6,673 nt of DNA, from NCBI GenBank assembly GCA_913773715.1, contig CAJYHD010000657.1, positions 1 through 6,673 on the forward strand, read 5' to 3'. The notes under the pieces were generated by a model. That model was given only the letters and a program-made list of their open reading frames with translations, ran no database searches and was not told the origin of the DNA. The DNA is from an uncultured Sphingobium sp. (GTDB lineage: Bacteria > Pseudomonadota > Alphaproteobacteria > Sphingomonadales > Sphingomonadaceae). This document shows positions 6,557 through 6,673 of this stretch, piece by piece (positions within the stretch are counted from its first letter, which is position 1; the number at the start of each line of letters is the position of its first letter). Position numbers and translations under genes: made by a program.

Positions 6557-6673
6557 TTGCTGAAGAAGATCGTATTGGCCGGATTTGCCTTCATCGCCGC
6601 GCAGGCCGCCGCACAGCTTGCCCCCGGCGTTCGGATGCCGCCAGAGATCGGTGCAGCCTACGGAAGGCTCGGC
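6557..6673 (+). CDS. Partial gene, probable exported protein (3' end outside window)
   Basis: Open to the right edge with no stop; 39 codons from a TTG start at 6557. The translation begins with a signal-peptide-like segment: Lys3-Lys4, a hydrophobic core IVLAGFAFIAA (5-15), then a small-residue region QAAAQ with possible signal peptidase I sites after Ala17 or Ala19. What follows (LAPGVRMPPEIGAAYGRLG) is too short to identify. Codons after 6557 are rich in G/C at position three, whereas those between 6392 and 6556 are less gene-like. The frame stays open back to an ATG at 6392, with further ATGs at 6443 and 6491, so a longer N-terminus is possible; TTG is preferred for its ribosome site and because it places the signal peptide at the N-terminus. 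Function unknown; nothing ties it to the R-M operon. Confidence 0.5.
   Translation, partial: MLKKIVLAGFAFIAAQAAAQLAPGVRMPPEIGAAYGRLG

Noticed and set aside
6234..6594. Two overlapping - strand open frames in the intergenic region (6234-6512 and 6349-6594)
   Set aside because: Ser/Arg/Pro-rich translations without motifs, no good ribosome sites, and the second runs antisense through the signal-peptide-encoding start at 6557. They cannot be fully excluded but are not supported.
1..6673. tRNA or rRNA genes, CRISPR arrays, insertion sequences or attachment sites
   Set aside because: No cloverleaf-like, regularly spaced repeat, transposase or integrase signals were seen on either strand; nothing here shows directly that the operon is on a mobile element.

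Overview
The window carries most of a type I restriction-modification (R-M) operon, all on the + strand, with a fourth gene for a SIR2-fold protein at its end. Order: hsdR (5' end outside the window), hsdM, hsdS, then a SIR2-family gene. After that come about 400 bases with no convincing gene, then the first codons of what looks like an exported protein running off the right edge. The base composition is GC-rich with strong G/C preference at third codon positions. Together with the style of the proteins this suggests a high-GC proteobacterium, probably an alphaproteobacterium of the sphingomonad kind; that placement is an inference, since no ribosomal or other marker gene is present.

Layout. 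Positions 1-1919: HsdR, the ATP-driven translocase and nuclease subunit. The helicase core, an acidic linker and the EcoEI-type C-terminal domain are here; the nuclease domain lies upstream. Positions 1916-3397: HsdM, the N6-adenine methyltransferase, with DPACGTGGF and NPPF motifs. Positions 3394-5022: HsdS, the DNA-specificity subunit with two target-recognition domains (TRDs) and repeated conserved spacers. Positions 5026-6150: a 374-residue protein with the SIR2 NAD-binding and catalytic motifs but no zinc-binding cysteine pairs. Positions 6151-6556: intergenic, with some dyad symmetry but no clear terminator. Positions 6557-6673: start of a probable secreted protein, using a TTG start.

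How the genes work together. hsdR/hsdM and hsdM/hsdS overlap by ATGA, and the SIR2 start codon lies 3 bases after the hsdS stop, so all four are very probably one transcript with coupled translation. HsdM2-HsdS forms the methylase that marks self DNA, and HsdR adds translocation and cleavage of unmodified DNA. The gene order and the HsdR and HsdS sequences fit the type IB (EcoAI/EcoEI-like) family. SIR2 domains of this kind in bacterial immunity are often NAD+-consuming abortive-infection effectors. The most interesting reading of the window is therefore an R-M operon with a built-in NADase back-up, by analogy with the PrrC anticodon nuclease that guards EcoprrI. That functional link is a hypothesis from gene position and motifs, not something the sequence proves.
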